NCBI RefSeq assembly: GCF_001442805.1
Contig: NZ_CP011131.1
Span: forward strand, 3,658,001 to 3,722,000
DNA: 64,000 nucleotides
Direction of reading: 5' to 3'
Origin: Lysobacter gummosus
Lineage (GTDB): Bacteria; Pseudomonadota; Gammaproteobacteria; Xanthomonadales; Xanthomonadaceae
The notes beneath the pieces are model-generated. The model searched no databases. It was not told where the DNA came from and saw only the letters and a list, made by a program, of their open reading frames with translations. Positions 54,778-64,000 of this stretch are shown here, piece by piece (positions within the stretch are counted from its first letter, which is position 1; every line of letters begins with the position of its first letter). Made by a program: the position numbers and the translations under genes.

Positions 54778-56166
54778 TCAATCTTCCGCGGTATCGCCGG
54801 CCACGGTCATGCGTCCGACCAGGATCGAACCGGTGCGCACGTGCGAGCGCACATCCACGTCGGTGCCGACCGCTTCGATCGCCTCGAACATCTTGCGCAG
54901 GTTGCCGGCGATGGTGATGCCGTCCACCGGGTACTGGATTTCACCGTTATCGACCCAGAAACCGGCCGCGCCGCGCGAGTAGTCGCCGGTGACGCTGTTG
55001 ACGCCCTGCCCCATCAGCTCGGTGACCAGCAGGCCGCGGCCCATCTGCCGCAGCATCGATTCGAAATCGCCGGCATTGGCCGCGACTTGCAGATTGTGCA
55101 CGCCGCCTGCGTTGGCGGTGCTCTGCAGGCCGAGCTTGCGCGCCGAGTAACTGCCCAGCACGTAGCGCTGCAGCACGCCGGCGTCGATCAGCGCCGATTC
55201 GCGCGTGGCCACGCCTTCGGCGTCGTAAGAGGTCGAACGCAGGCCGCGATGCAGGAACGGCTGTTCTTCGATGCGGAACCACGACGGGAACAACTGCGTG
55301 CCGACGCTATCGACCAGGAAGCTCGCGCGCCGGTACAGCGCGCCGCCGCTGACCGCGCCGAGCAGATGGCCGATCAGCGAACGCGCGCTCTCGGCGGCGA
55401 ACAGCACCGGGTATTCGCCGGTGTTGAGCTGGCGCGGCGCGAGGCGCGCGACCGTGCGTTCGGCGGCCTTGCGGCCGACGCTGGCGGCCGATTCCAGTTC
55501 GTCGGCGATCAGCGCCGAGGTGTACCAGCCGTCGCGCTGCATGCTGTCGCCGCGGCCGGCGATCAGCGCGCAGCCCAGGCTGTGCTGGGTGCCGCGATCG
55601 CGGCCGATGAAGCCGTGCGAGTTGGCGTACACGCCCAGGCTGGCGCCGGTGCCGACCGAGGCGCCGTCGGAATTCTCGATGCGCGCGTCGAACTCGCGCC
55701 CGGCCGCTTCGCTGGCCAGGGCCAGCTCGATGGCGCGGTCGGCGTCGATGTACCACGGGTGCCAGGTGTCGAATTCGCGCAGATCCGTGGCCATCAGCGC
55801 CGCATCGGCCAGGCCGGCGGCGCTGTCGTCCTCGGTGTAGCGGGCGATCGCGCAGGCCTGCTCGACCGTGGCTTCCAGGCTGCTGTCGCGCAGGTCGGCG
55901 GTGCTGGCGCTACCCTTGCGCTGGCCGAAATACACGGTCACGGCGATGCCGCGGTCGCGGGTGGCTTCGACGGTTTCGACCTCGCCCATGCGCACGTTGA
56001 CGTTGAGGCCGGTCTCTTCCGAGCACGAGACCTCGGCCTGGGTCGCGCCGCGCGCGCGCGCGGCCGCGAGCAGGCGCTGCGACAGGTCCGACAGCGCGTC
56101 CAGGCGCGCTTCGGGGTCGGCGAAGATATGGGCCGGAGCGGCCTGGCTGAGGGCTGACGCGTTCAA
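54778..56166 (-). CDS. pmbA: PmbA/TldE, metalloprotease subunit
   Basis: Non-catalytic partner of TldD in the TldD/E heterodimeric protease, which trims unfolded or modified peptides such as microcin B17 precursor and CcdA. 462 aa. No HExxxH motif is present, as expected for TldE. Conserved segments include EETGLNVNVRMGEVETVEATRDRGIAVTVYFGQRKGSAST and the C-terminal MGQGVNSVTGDYSRGAAGFWVDNGEIQYPVDGITIAGNL. It is divergent from darP. tldD lies 0.9 kb away on the same strand, beyond darP. Confidence 0.95.
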   Translation of the reverse strand: MNASALSQAAPAHIFADPEARLDALSDLSQRLLAAARARGATQAEVSCSEETGLNVNVRMGEVETVEATRDRGIAVTVYFGQRKGSASTADLRDSSLEATVEQACAIARYTEDDSAAGLADAALMATDLREFDTWHPWYIDADRAIELALASEAAGREFDARIENSDGASVGTGASLGVYANSHGFIGRDRGTQHSLGCALIAGRGDSMQRDGWYTSALIADELESAASVGRKAAERTVARLAPRQLNTGEYPVLFAAESARSLIGHLLGAVSGGALYRRASFLVDSVGTQLFPSWFRIEEQPFLHRGLRSTSYDAEGVATRESALIDAGVLQRYVLGSYSARKLGLQSTANAGGVHNLQVAANAGDFESMLRQMGRGLLVTELMGQGVNSVTGDYSRGAAGFWVDNGEIQYPVDGITIAGNLRKMFEAIEAVGTDVDVRSHVRTGSILVGRMTVAGDTAED

Positions 56167-56244
56167 TGGCTTATCCTAGTCATGGGCCGCGCTTGGGCGC
56201 GGCCGTCGTAATGTTCAGTTTGCAGGCTATAGAGGTGTTTTGCG

Positions 56245-56823
56245 ATGCGCGGCAGAGACGAGGAAACCGGCGAATTCCTGAGCCCCAGCCGGAGCCAGAA
56301 CCGGCGCGAAGCGCTGGAAACCCTGGCCCTGGGCGAAAAACTGGTGTCGCTGACCGAGGCCCAGCTGGCCAAGCTGCCGGTGCCCGAAGCGCTGCTGCCG
56401 CACATCCGCGACTGCAAGCGCATCACCTCGCATGTCGCGCACAAGCGCCAGCTGGCGTTCCTGGCCAAGCAGATGCGCCGCGAGGACGATGCGGCGATGG
56501 ACGCGCTGCGCGATGCGCTCGACGAAAACGGCGAAGCGGCGCGGCGCGAAATCGCCGCGATGCACCGGATCGAGCAATGGCGCGAGCGTCTGCTCGTCGA
56601 CGGCGACAGCGCGCTGGCCGAGCTGCTGAGCGAATACCCCGGGGCCGACCGCCAGCGCCTGCGCCAACTGGCGCGCAACACGCTGGAAGAGCGCAAGCGC
56701 AACAAGCCGCCGCATTCGTTCCGCGAGCTGTATCGCGAGTTGCGTACGGTGATGTTGGGAGCGAATGAGGCCGATGACGACGTGGAAGACAACGACGAAT
56801 TCAGCGGCGACGAACGAGATTGA
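56245..56823 (+). CDS. darP: Ribosome biogenesis factor DarP (YjgA)
   Basis: Late 50S assembly factor associated with 23S rRNA peptidyl-transferase region; 192 aa. The family core is [64 protein letters not shown] and the C-terminal [35 protein letters not shown]. The acidic tail is typical. AGAGG lies 9 nt before the ATG and TATAGA just ahead may be a -10. It is divergent from pmbA, an arrangement known from many gammaproteobacteria. Confidence 0.95.
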   Translation: MRGRDEETGEFLSPSRSQNRREALETLALGEKLVSLTEAQLAKLPVPEALLPHIRDCKRITSHVAHKRQLAFLAKQMRREDDAAMDALRDALDENGEAARREIAAMHRIEQWRERLLVDGDSALAELLSEYPGADRQRLRQLARNTLEERKRNKPPHSFRELYRELRTVMLGANEADDDVEDNDEFSGDERD

Positions 56824-56847
56824 TCTTCGATCGCTGCGCGTAGCCCC

Positions 56848-57064
56848 TCTCCCGCTTGCCACCCAAGGTGACTTCCTTCGGGGCGCGGGGTGAGCGCACG
56901 CAGCTTGCGAGCCACTGGCTCGCGTGTGCGCGAACGCCCAAACGCCATGCGTTTGGGCCGGGCCGGGGTTGGGGTGAGGGCATCCAAGATCGCGCCGTAA
57001 CTCGATGCTCCGCGCGCCCTCATCCGGCCCTGCAGGCCACCTTCTCCCGCAAGCGGGAGAAGGG
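56848..57064. repeat. Repeat-rich gap between darP and tldD
   Basis: Contains a CCCCTCTCCCGC...GGTTGGGGTGAGGG-type intergenic repeat that is common in this lineage, an exact 10-bp hairpin GCCCAAACGC/GCGTTTGGGC (56936-56958, loop CAT), and TTCTCCCGCAAGCGGGAGAA near 57043-57062; a similar short hairpin is at 46180-46207. One or more of these may end the convergent darP and tldD transcripts. Confidence 0.6.
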
Positions 57065-57105
57065 AGAAGTCAGCGGCAGCGCTCTTATCGCGAACGCTCG
57101 CGATA

Positions 57106-58548
57106 TCAGGCACTGGTGCCGCCCACCGTCAACCCGTCGATCAACAGCGAAGGCTGGCCCACGCCGACCGGGACGCTCTGCCCGTCCTTGCCGCACACGC
57201 CCACGCCTTCGTCCAGCGCCAGGTCGTGGCCGATCATGCTGACCTTCTGCATGGTCTCCGGGCCGTTGCCGATCAAGGTCGCGCCCTTCACCGGCGCGGT
57301 GATCCTGCCGTCTTCGATCAGATACGCCTCGGTCGCCGAGAACACGTACTTGCCGCTGGTGATATCGACCTGGCCGCCGCCGAAATTCACCGCGTACAGG
57401 CCTTTTTTCACCGAGCGGATCATCTCTTCCGGATCGTGCGTGCCGGCCAGCATGTAGGTGTTGGTCATGCGCGGCATCGGCAGATGGGCGAAGGATTCGC
57501 GGCGGCCGTTGCCGGTCGGTTGCATGCCCATCAGGCGCGCGTTGAGGGTGTCTTGCATGTAACCGACCAGCACGCCGTCTTCGATCAGCGTGGTGCAATT
57601 GGTCGGCGTGCCTTCGTCGTCGATGTTGAGCGAGCCGCGACGACCTTCCAGGGTGCCGTCATCGACGATGGTCACGCCCTTGGAGGCCACGCGCTGGCCC
57701 ATGCGGCCGGCGTAGACCGAGGTGCCCTTGCGGTTGAAATCGCCTTCCAGTCCGTGCCCGACCGCTTCATGCAGCAACACGCCGGGCCAGCCGGAACCGA
57801 GCACCACCGGCATCACGCCGGCCGGCGCGTCGATCGCGTCCAGATTCACCAGCGCCTGGCGCAGCGCTTCGCGCGCGAGCCTCTCGGGCTTGTCGCCGCC
57901 CAGCAGTTCGGCGTAGCTGTAACGTCCGCCGCCGCCGGAATAACCGCTTTCGCGGCGGCCGTTGTGTTCGACGATCACCTGCACGTTCAAGCGCACCAGC
58001 GGGCGCACGTCGGCGGCGAGCACGCCGTCGCTGCGCGCGACCAGCACGGTGTCGATGCCGCCGCTGAGGCTGACCATGACCTGCTTGACCCGCGGATCGG
58101 CCGCGCGCAACAGCTTGTCGATCTTGCGCAGCGCCTCGACCTTGGTTTCGTTCGCCAGCGAATCGATCGGATCGTCGCTGGGATACAGCGAACGGCCGCC
58201 GCCGCGCACCAGCGAACGCGCCTGCTGCGCATTGCCGTCGCGGGCGATGGCGCGCGCCGACTTGGCCGCGCCGAGCAAGGCCTCGCTGTTGATTTCGTCC
58301 GAATAGGCGAAGCCGGTTTTCTCGCCGCTGATCGCGCGCACGCCGACGCCCTGCTCGATCGAATGCGAACCATCCTTGACGATGCCGTCTTCCACGCTCC
58401 AGCTCTCGCGGCGCGAATGCTGGAAGTACAGGTCGCCGAAATCGATGCCCGGCCCGAGCAGGGTGCCGAAGCTGCGCTCCAGGCCGCTGGCGTCTAGCCC
58501 GGCGGGCAGGAGGAGGCGGGATTCGGCGATCTGGATCGGTAGGGTCAT
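57106..58548 (-). CDS. tldD: TldD metalloprotease
   Basis: Catalytic zinc subunit of the TldD/E protease; 480 aa (E. coli 481). The metal motif [11 protein letters not shown] (HExxxH) lies in [62 protein letters not shown] and the C-terminal [24 protein letters not shown] are family hallmarks. The ATG at [10 protein letters not shown] is chosen by alignment to TldD. It probably forms a complex with the product of pmbA. Confidence 0.96.
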   Translation of the reverse strand: MTLPIQIAESRLLLPAGLDASGLERSFGTLLGPGIDFGDLYFQHSRRESWSVEDGIVKDGSHSIEQGVGVRAISGEKTGFAYSDEINSEALLGAAKSARAIARDGNAQQARSLVRGGGRSLYPSDDPIDSLANETKVEALRKIDKLLRAADPRVKQVMVSLSGGIDTVLVARSDGVLAADVRPLVRLNVQVIVEHNGRRESGYSGGGGRYSYAELLGGDKPERLAREALRQALVNLDAIDAPAGVMPVVLGSGWPGVLLHEAVGHGLEGDFNRKGTSVYAGRMGQRVASKGVTIVDDGTLEGRRGSLNIDDEGTPTNCTTLIEDGVLVGYMQDTLNARLMGMQPTGNGRRESFAHLPMPRMTNTYMLAGTHDPEEMIRSVKKGLYAVNFGGGQVDITSGKYVFSATEAYLIEDGRITAPVKGATLIGNGPETMQKVSMIGHDLALDEGVGVCGKDGQSVPVGVGQPSLLIDGLTVGGTSA

Positions 58549-58848
58549 GACGGAACCGTGGTTGCGTGGAATGGGCATCTTAGGCGGCCAGGCCGCGGCT
58601 GTATCGGATCGCGAACGCAACCCGGGCGGCGCGGCACCGGCATGAGCCCAAGATGGTGGCGCCGCGGCGGCCGATCAATGGGGCCGGGCTTGCGCAATCC
58701 TGCCTCGGGCGAGGCGGATGGGCGCGATCTGAGCGCGGATTCGGCGAAGTTTCGCGCGAGGCGCGAGGCCGATGCGGTTTCCTGCGCGCCCAGCCGGCGA
58801 AGCGCCGCCACCGCCAATCGGCGAAAAGAGCCGGGACCGAACACCGGC
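58549..58848. other. Gap between tldD and yhdP
   Basis: About 300 bp with no gene I can support. A minus-strand frame of 99 codons spans it, but it is Arg/Pro-rich, overlaps the tldD start and has no family-like sequence. Some relatives carry a nitrilase-family gene between these two; I see no trace of it here. Confidence 0.5.
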
Positions 58849-61800
58849 TCAGCCCTCCGCCGGCGGCGCCTTTTGCGTCAGCCGCGTCTGCTCGCGCGTG
58901 ACCACTTCGACCTTGGGCTCCTTCCACGGCCCGGTGACCCGATAGGTCTTGGACGCCAGGCTGCCCAGCGGCTTTTGCAACACCGCGTTCGCCGCCGCGC
59001 CGATCGCCGCGCCGATCGGGCCGGCGGCCAGCGCGCCGACCGCGGTCAGCACGTTGGCGGCCTTGGGCCGCACTTCGATGGTCTGGTCGTAGCTCTGCGC
59101 GCGAAGGTCGGTGGCGCCGCGGATGGCGATGTTGGCGGCCGGGCCGTCGATCACCAGATCGTCGCTGCGCGCGCTGCCGTTGCCGAAGCGCACGTTGCCG
59201 CCGATGCGGTCGAAAGCGAAGCCCTTCGAGAACAGGTCGCGGAAATCCAGGGTCAGGCGGCGCGGCAGTTGGGCCACGCTGAGCAGGCCCAGTACGCGGC
59301 CGGCGCCGGGATCGATTTCGATCAGGCGGCCGTCGCGCACGTCCAGGTTCAAATTGCCTTCCAGCGATCCGAGCGCGAACCCGGCCGGGCTGCCGGGCCA
59401 GCCGGCGTCGAGCTTGGCCTTGGCCTTGCCGCCGCCGATCTGCCCGCCGAAACCGAAACCGCCGATCAGGCCGCCGACATCGGCGCTGTCGAGGGCGACA
59501 CTCAGATGCGTGCGCGCGGCTGCGCCGCGCCCGGTCCAGTCGCCGCTGATGTCGATCGACTGCTTGTTGCCGCGGGTGTTGAACTGATCGATGCGCATGC
59601 CCGCCGGGGTCGGCCGGGTGCGCAGGCTGGCGCTGCCGAGCGCGGCGTCGCCGATGCGCAGATCGGCGATGTCCAGGGTCAGCCCGGGAATCTTCGCCGG
59701 GTCCATGCCCGCGTCGGGCAGCGGCTTGGCCGCGGCCTGCGCGGTGTTGGCGGCGACCGCGGTGCTCGCGTTGACGCCGTTGGCGCCGGGATTGACCGGG
59801 GCGTTGGTCGCGGCGGCGTTGCTGTCGGAGCGCCAATGCAGGCGCGCGAACTTGCCGGCGATGGCGCCGCCGTCGCTGCCCGGGACCATCAGCGCGCCTT
59901 CCAGCGCCGCGCCCTCGGCGCGCACCGCGGTGGCGCCGCGCGCGGCCGGGGCGACGATCACGCGCGTGTTCGGAAACACCGCGCCGAGCAATTGCAGGCG
60001 CTGCGCGGTGACGTCGATGCGTTGCAAGGCCACGCCTTCGCCGGAACCGTCGCCGTGCGCGATCGCGATCCAGTCGATCGCTTCCAGCGCATTGGCGCGG
60101 CCGGTGGCGATCAGTCCGCTGGCCGGCGGCGCTTCATCGACCCGGTTGCTGCCCAGCACCACGCGCACGCCGGTCTTGCCGTTGGTGGTGCGCGCGCGCA
60201 ACGCGAGCGTGTTGCCGAGCGCGACCCGCACATCGCCGCTGCCCAACGGCAAGGGCGTATCGATCGTGGTCGCCAGCGGCGCGCCGGCGGCCTTGTCCAG
60301 CGGCGGCGGCAACGTCATCGCGGTGCCGATCAGATTCGATTGCAGATGCAGGATGGTCGGAGTCGGATTGGACGCGACCGGTTTCGGCGCCGCGCCGGGC
60401 GCGCCGACCGTGCTCGCATGCGTCGTCTTGGGAATCGAAATGCCCACCGTCCACAGCGAACGTCCGTCCAGATACGACTTCAACCAGGCCAATTCGTCCG
60501 GGCCGCGCGCGATCAATTCGTCGGCGCCGGAAATCACGTCCAGCCCGGCCTCGAACACGTTGCTGCGATCGCGCACGAAGTTCTCGCCGGCGCGCAGCGA
60601 CAACTTGCCCGGCGCGCCTTCGTGCAGCACCGCCAGATCCTCGGCGCGGAAACCGCCGCGGCCGTATTCGGCGCGGCCGCGCACCTGTTCGAAGGCGAGT
60701 TTCCAGCGCGGATCGGCGAGCTTGGCGTTGTTCAGATCGACCGTGCCGGTGACCTGCGTCTGCGCGTTCGGTTGCAGCGGCAGGCGCATGTCGAAGCCGA
60801 CCGTCGCCGCGCCGCTGACGCGCAGGTTGTCGAGCGTGTCGGCCTGATCCTTATGCAGCGGGCTTTGCTTGAGCAAGCTCAGCAGCTGATTCGCATCGGA
60901 GGTCGCATCGGCCTTGACGCTGAGCGAGCCGTCCTTGTAGTGATCGATGCCGGCCTGGATCTTGCGGATGCCGACGCCGGCGATCTTGCCGGTGCCTTCC
61001 ACGTTGAAACCGTCGGCGACGAAACTCACGTCCGCGTCCAGCCCTTCCACCGCCGGCCATTCGGGCTGGAACTTCACCACCGCGCCGGTCAGGTGCGCGC
61101 TGGCCTGGAACAGGCCGTTGTTGCGGTTGAACGGCCACTCGTCGAGATCGCCGGAGACCACCGCGTGGGCGTTGTCGAGCCGTCCGGCGACCAGGGCGGT
61201 GTCGAGCCAGTTCAACAATCGCGGCGACATCTGGCTGCGAATCCAGAAGCCTTTCGCCACCGGTATCTGAGTCGCATCGAGATCGGCGGCGATGTCGATC
61301 CACGGCCGCGAGCCGTCGCCCTGCCACCACATGCCGCCGCGCGTGCTGACGCCGAAATCCTTGCCCTTGATGCGCAGCGACGTGGTGCCCATGCGCCAGC
61401 CCGCGCCTTCGCGCCAGCCGCCGACGCGGCCCTTGAGCGCGACCGTGTGGACCACGCCGAAACCGCTCGGCCAATCGAAACGCATCGGCGCGCTTTCGTC
61501 GAGATCTACAGTGAAACCGTCGAGGTCGGCCTGCAGGGTTCCGGCCAGGCCGCTCAGTCCCGGCGAACGGCCGACCGCGTCGAAGCCGAGCGCGTCGATC
61601 CGCGCGCTGGCGAACATCGGCCCGTTGCGGCGGCCGTTGACCGCGATCGAACTGAGCGACACGCGCGGCTTGGCGGTTTCGAACCAATGGCGCAGGCGTT
61701 CGGGCAAGGCGTCGCTGAGCGCGGCGACCGCGATCAGCGGGCCGGCGTCGATGCGATCGGCGCGCAGCGCGTAGTGCTCGCCGCCGGCCACGGCCAGGCC

Positions 61801-62919
61801 ATCGAGCGTCTGCACATTCTGGCCGCTGCCGATGCGCAGCGTGGGCGCGTCCAGGCGCCAGCCGGTCTGGGTCAGGCGCCAGTGCGAAAGGGTTTCTACG
61901 TGTTCGAATTCGATTCGCGCGGGGGGAGTTTTGGCGAGGGCTTCGGGGCTGGGGGGCGCGGCGATCTGAGCAGAAAGCATCGGGCCTGAAGGCCCTCCCA
62001 CAACAGCGGGCCCTCCCGCAGCGGCGGGAGCTCCCGCAACGACGGTCGCGGGGGACGGCGCCATGCGTTCGGCGCGCAGTTCGACCCGGTCGAGCGCGGC
62101 GGACACCATCACGCCGGCGACGCGATGCCCACGCAGGTCGGCCCAGGCCTGGGCGCGGCCCTGCCCGGATTCGATGCGGATGCCGGCCACTTTCAGCAGC
62201 GGCGACCAGCCGGACAGGTCGGCGCGGGTGGCGCCGGCGTAGGCGCGGCCGTCGCCGCGCTTGCGATCGAAATCCAGGACCGCGTCGAGCGGCGTGGACG
62301 GCGCGCCGGGGACGCCGACGCTCGGCCATGCGCGCACGCCCGCGCGCACGCGGTCGCCGTCCACGCGCAGGCGCAGGTCGATCTTGGGAATGCGCGCGTC
62401 GATGCCCAGGGTCGGCGCGATTACCGCGAGCTTGCCGTCGATCACCTGCAGTTCGCCGAGCCCTTCCAGCGCCGACAGCGGATCGCGTTGCGCGGGCTGC
62501 TCCTGTCCGGGCAGGCCGCGCACTTTCCAGCGGCCGTCGTCGGCGCGTTCCAAGGTCAGGTCCAGCCCCTTGAGTCGCAGCTCGGAGAACGACTGCCCCG
62601 GCAGCAGGCCGGCATACACCGACACCAGCATTTCCGCATCGCCGATGGTGAACGCCTGCGCGCCCTCGCCGATGCGCAACCCATCCAGACGCAGCAGCGG
62701 GCCGCGCCGGGTCCACTGGGTTTCGACCTTGTCGAACGCGACCGGCCGCCCGGCGCGCTTGCTCAGCCAGGCCGCGACTTGCTCGGGATGGCTTTCGGCC
62801 AACGGCAGCACCTGGCTGGCCGCGCCCAGCAGCAACGCCACCAGCACCAGCACGACCGCGACGCCATAGAAGGCGCCACGGCGGGCCATGCGCAGGCGAC
62901 GGCGCAGCGGGGTGGGCAT
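58849..62919 (-). CDS. yhdP: YhdP family AsmA-like envelope lipid transport protein
   Basis: Very long AsmA-like protein (TIGR02099 type); 1356 aa (E. coli YhdP 1266). YhdP, with TamB and YdbH, moves phospholipids to the outer membrane. An N-terminal signal anchor (residues 15-38) is followed by the DUF3971 region (VAAWLSKRAGRPVAFDKVETQWTRRGPLLRLDGLRIG). A long periplasmic beta-groove region has many repeated beta strands. The C-terminal AsmA_2 part is rich in DLRAQSYDQTIEVRPKAANVLTAVGALAAGPIGAAIG. Near residue 310 an Ala/Gly/Pro-rich stretch (VVGGPSGPMLSAQ) is the in-frame translation of a REP element. A position next to rng is usual. Confidence 0.93.
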   Translation of the reverse strand: MPTPLRRRLRMARRGAFYGVAVVLVLVALLLGAASQVLPLAESHPEQVAAWLSKRAGRPVAFDKVETQWTRRGPLLRLDGLRIGEGAQAFTIGDAEMLVSVYAGLLPGQSFSELRLKGLDLTLERADDGRWKVRGLPGQEQPAQRDPLSALEGLGELQVIDGKLAVIAPTLGIDARIPKIDLRLRVDGDRVRAGVRAWPSVGVPGAPSTPLDAVLDFDRKRGDGRAYAGATRADLSGWSPLLKVAGIRIESGQGRAQAWADLRGHRVAGVMVSAALDRVELRAERMAPSPATVVAGAPAAAGGPAVVGGPSGPMLSAQIAAPPSPEALAKTPPARIEFEHVETLSHWRLTQTGWRLDAPTLRIGSGQNVQTLDGLAVAGGEHYALRADRIDAGPLIAVAALSDALPERLRHWFETAKPRVSLSSIAVNGRRNGPMFASARIDALGFDAVGRSPGLSGLAGTLQADLDGFTVDLDESAPMRFDWPSGFGVVHTVALKGRVGGWREGAGWRMGTTSLRIKGKDFGVSTRGGMWWQGDGSRPWIDIAADLDATQIPVAKGFWIRSQMSPRLLNWLDTALVAGRLDNAHAVVSGDLDEWPFNRNNGLFQASAHLTGAVVKFQPEWPAVEGLDADVSFVADGFNVEGTGKIAGVGIRKIQAGIDHYKDGSLSVKADATSDANQLLSLLKQSPLHKDQADTLDNLRVSGAATVGFDMRLPLQPNAQTQVTGTVDLNNAKLADPRWKLAFEQVRGRAEYGRGGFRAEDLAVLHEGAPGKLSLRAGENFVRDRSNVFEAGLDVISGADELIARGPDELAWLKSYLDGRSLWTVGISIPKTTHASTVGAPGAAPKPVASNPTPTILHLQSNLIGTAMTLPPPLDKAAGAPLATTIDTPLPLGSGDVRVALGNTLALRARTTNGKTGVRVVLGSNRVDEAPPASGLIATGRANALEAIDWIAIAHGDGSGEGVALQRIDVTAQRLQLLGAVFPNTRVIVAPAARGATAVRAEGAALEGALMVPGSDGGAIAGKFARLHWRSDSNAAATNAPVNPGANGVNASTAVAANTAQAAAKPLPDAGMDPAKIPGLTLDIADLRIGDAALGSASLRTRPTPAGMRIDQFNTRGNKQSIDISGDWTGRGAAARTHLSVALDSADVGGLIGGFGFGGQIGGGKAKAKLDAGWPGSPAGFALGSLEGNLNLDVRDGRLIEIDPGAGRVLGLLSVAQLPRRLTLDFRDLFSKGFAFDRIGGNVRFGNGSARSDDLVIDGPAANIAIRGATDLRAQSYDQTIEVRPKAANVLTAVGALAAGPIGAAIGAAANAVLQKPLGSLASKTYRVTGPWKEPKVEVVTREQTRLTQKAPPAEG
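61974..62003. repeat. REP element located within the yhdP coding sequence
   Basis: AAAGCATCGGGCCTGAAGGC continues with CCTCCCACAA, the same core as the intergenic REP pairs at 18983-19096 and 47274-47385. Further GC-rich partial copies follow to about 62040. The reading frame of yhdP stays open through it. Confidence 0.85.
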
Positions 62920-62948
62920 CAGCGGCGCGCTCCGCGCGTCGCTGACGC

Positions 62949-63034
62949 GATTCGGGATTCGGGATTCGGGATTCGGAAAATCAGAAATCGGGTTTCGCTC
63001 TCACGACTCCCCAATCCCCAATCCCAAATCCCGG
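62949..63034. repeat. Short heptamer arrays between yhdP and rng
   Basis: About four GATTCGG-type 7-bp units (62949-62976) match the unit of the large array at 21505-21686. About 30 bp later an inverted, decayed array (CCCCAATCCCCAATCCC, 63008-63034) ends just before the rng stop codon, so the two can pair. Confidence 0.75.
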
Positions 63035-63036
63035 CT

Positions 63037-64000
63037 TCAGAGCAATACAACATCGAACTGCTCCTGCGCATACTGATCGTCGGCCTGGAAACGGATCGAC
63101 TTGCCGAGGAATTCCTCCAGCTCGGCCACCGCCGCCGACTCTTCGTCGGTGATGCGCGCGACCACTTTCGGCGAGGCGATCACCAGCAGCCGCGCCGCGT
63201 CGAACTGGCGCACCTGCCGCACGATGTCGCGGAAGATTTCGTACGTCACCGTCTCCGGCGTCTTCAAGGTGCCGCGCCCGCCGCATTCGTGGCAGGCCTC
63301 GCTGAGCTGGCGTTCCAGACTCTCGGTGGTGCGCTTGCGGGTCATCTCGACCAGGCCCAGCGGCGAGAACTCGTAGACCGTGGTCTTGGCGTGGTCGCGC
63401 GTGAGTGCCTTCTCCAACTGCCGCAGCACCTGACGGCGGTGCTCCACGTCGGTCATGTCGATGAAGTCGATGATGATGATCCCGCCCAGGTTGCGCAGCC
63501 GCAGCTGCCGGGCGACCGACTGCGCCGCCTCCAGATTGGTGCGGTAAACGGTTTCCTCCAGATTGCGTTGACCCAGGAAGGAACCGGTGTTGACGTCGAT
63601 GGTGGTCATCGCTTCGGTCTGGTCGATGACCAGATAGCCGCCGGACTTGAGCGGGACTTCCTTCTCCAGCGCGCGCTGGATCTCGTCCTCGACCCCATAC
63701 AGATCGAAGATCGGCCGCGCGCCGGTGTAGTGCTCGATCTTCTCCGCAAGGCCGGGCATGTATTGCGCGGCGAAGCTGCGCAGGCGCTCGCAGGTTTCGC
63801 GCGAATCGACCTTGACCTTCTCCACGTCGCGGCGGATCAGGTCGCGCACCGCGCGCAGCGGCAGGCTCAGGTCTTCGTAGACCCGCTCGCCGACCTTCGA
63901 GGTTCCGGACTTTTCCGCGATCAGCGCCCAGGCCCGGCTCAGGTAACCGATGTCTTCCGCCAGCGCTTCCTCCGGCTGGCCCTCGGCATTGGTGCGCACG
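63037..64000 (-). CDS. rng: Ribonuclease G, C-terminal part (cut by window edge)
   Basis: Endoribonuclease of the RNase E/G family, processing the 5' end of 16S rRNA and tRNAs. About 320 C-terminal residues are visible, and the N-terminal S1 domain is outside the window. The DNase-I-like catalytic core contains YLVIDQTEAMTTIDVNTGSF (catalytic Asp), NLEAAQSVARQLRLRNLGGIIIIDFIDM (second Asp) and EFSPLGLVEMTRKR. The zinc-link is CHECGGRGT. The absence of a long C-terminal scaffold region identifies RNase G rather than RNase E. It is followed by yhdP, a conserved neighbour. Confidence 0.95.
   Translation of the reverse strand, partial: VRTNAEGQPEEALAEDIGYLSRAWALIAEKSGTSKVGERVYEDLSLPLRAVRDLIRRDVEKVKVDSRETCERLRSFAAQYMPGLAEKIEHYTGARPIFDLYGVEDEIQRALEKEVPLKSGGYLVIDQTEAMTTIDVNTGSFLGQRNLEETVYRTNLEAAQSVARQLRLRNLGGIIIIDFIDMTDVEHRRQVLRQLEKALTRDHAKTTVYEFSPLGLVEMTRKRTTESLERQLSEACHECGGRGTLKTPETVTYEIFRDIVRQVRQFDAARLLVIASPKVVARITDEESAAVAELEEFLGKSIRFQADDQYAQEQFDVVLL

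Noticed and set aside
58545..58844. 99-codon minus-strand frame between yhdP and tldD
   Set aside because: Arg/Pro-rich composition, overlap with the tldD start and no recognisable similarity; probably chance in high-GC DNA.

Overview
The window is high-GC chromosomal DNA from a gammaproteobacterium. Gene order (asnB, dapE-yffB-dapD-glnD-map, rpsB-tsf, pyrH, frr-uppS-cdsA-dxr-rseP-bamA-lpxD-fabZ-lpxA-lpxB-rnhB-dnaE-accA, tilS, xseB-ispA, pmbA-darP-tldD-yhdP-rng) and protein sequences point to the Xanthomonadaceae, most likely Lysobacter. The genus is an inference from gene order, GC content and repeat style.

Layout. 1-7.4 kb: start of rnr (cut by the window edge), a CGNR zinc-finger regulator with a repeat-marked promoter, an exported beta-propeller-like protein, a Kef-type cation/H+ antiporter, a DUF2135-TPR protein and an exported polysaccharide deacetylase. 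7.4-12.3 kb: asnB preceded by an asparagine-rich leader peptide and a terminator hairpin, then a penicillin-acylase family Ntn hydrolase. 12.3-18.8 kb: the leftward operon map-glnD-dapD-(membrane protein)-yffB-dapE, combining N-terminal Met removal, nitrogen signalling and diaminopimelate synthesis. 18.8-28.5 kb: rpsB, tsf, pyrH, with extra genes (an AIM24 protein, a BlaI/M56 peptidase pair, a zinc CDF transporter) and many repeats placed between members of the usual rpsB-tsf-pyrH-frr set.

28.5-41.2 kb: the envelope operon, covering ribosome recycling, undecaprenyl-PP and CDP-diacylglycerol synthesis, MEP-pathway isoprenoids, RseP, BamA, lipid A synthesis and rnhB. An uncharacterised Cys-cluster gene sits between lpxA and lpxB. 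41.5-51.2 kb: a DUF1232 protein, dnaE, accA, an Old Yellow Enzyme, tilS, xseB and ispA. 51.3-64 kb: a DUF4870 membrane protein, an exported DUF1501/DUF1800 pair, pmbA and tldD (the two TldD/E protease subunits) separated by darP, the AsmA-like yhdP, and the 3' part of rng.

The noncoding DNA is rich in repeats: REP/REPIN inverted pairs of at least four families, a 26-unit heptamer array, and one REP copy read in frame inside yhdP. The most interesting signal is upstream of asnB. A 43-codon ORF with six Asn codons in a seven-codon run is followed by an intrinsic terminator and a possible competing antiterminator, the architecture expected for asparagine-responsive transcription attenuation.
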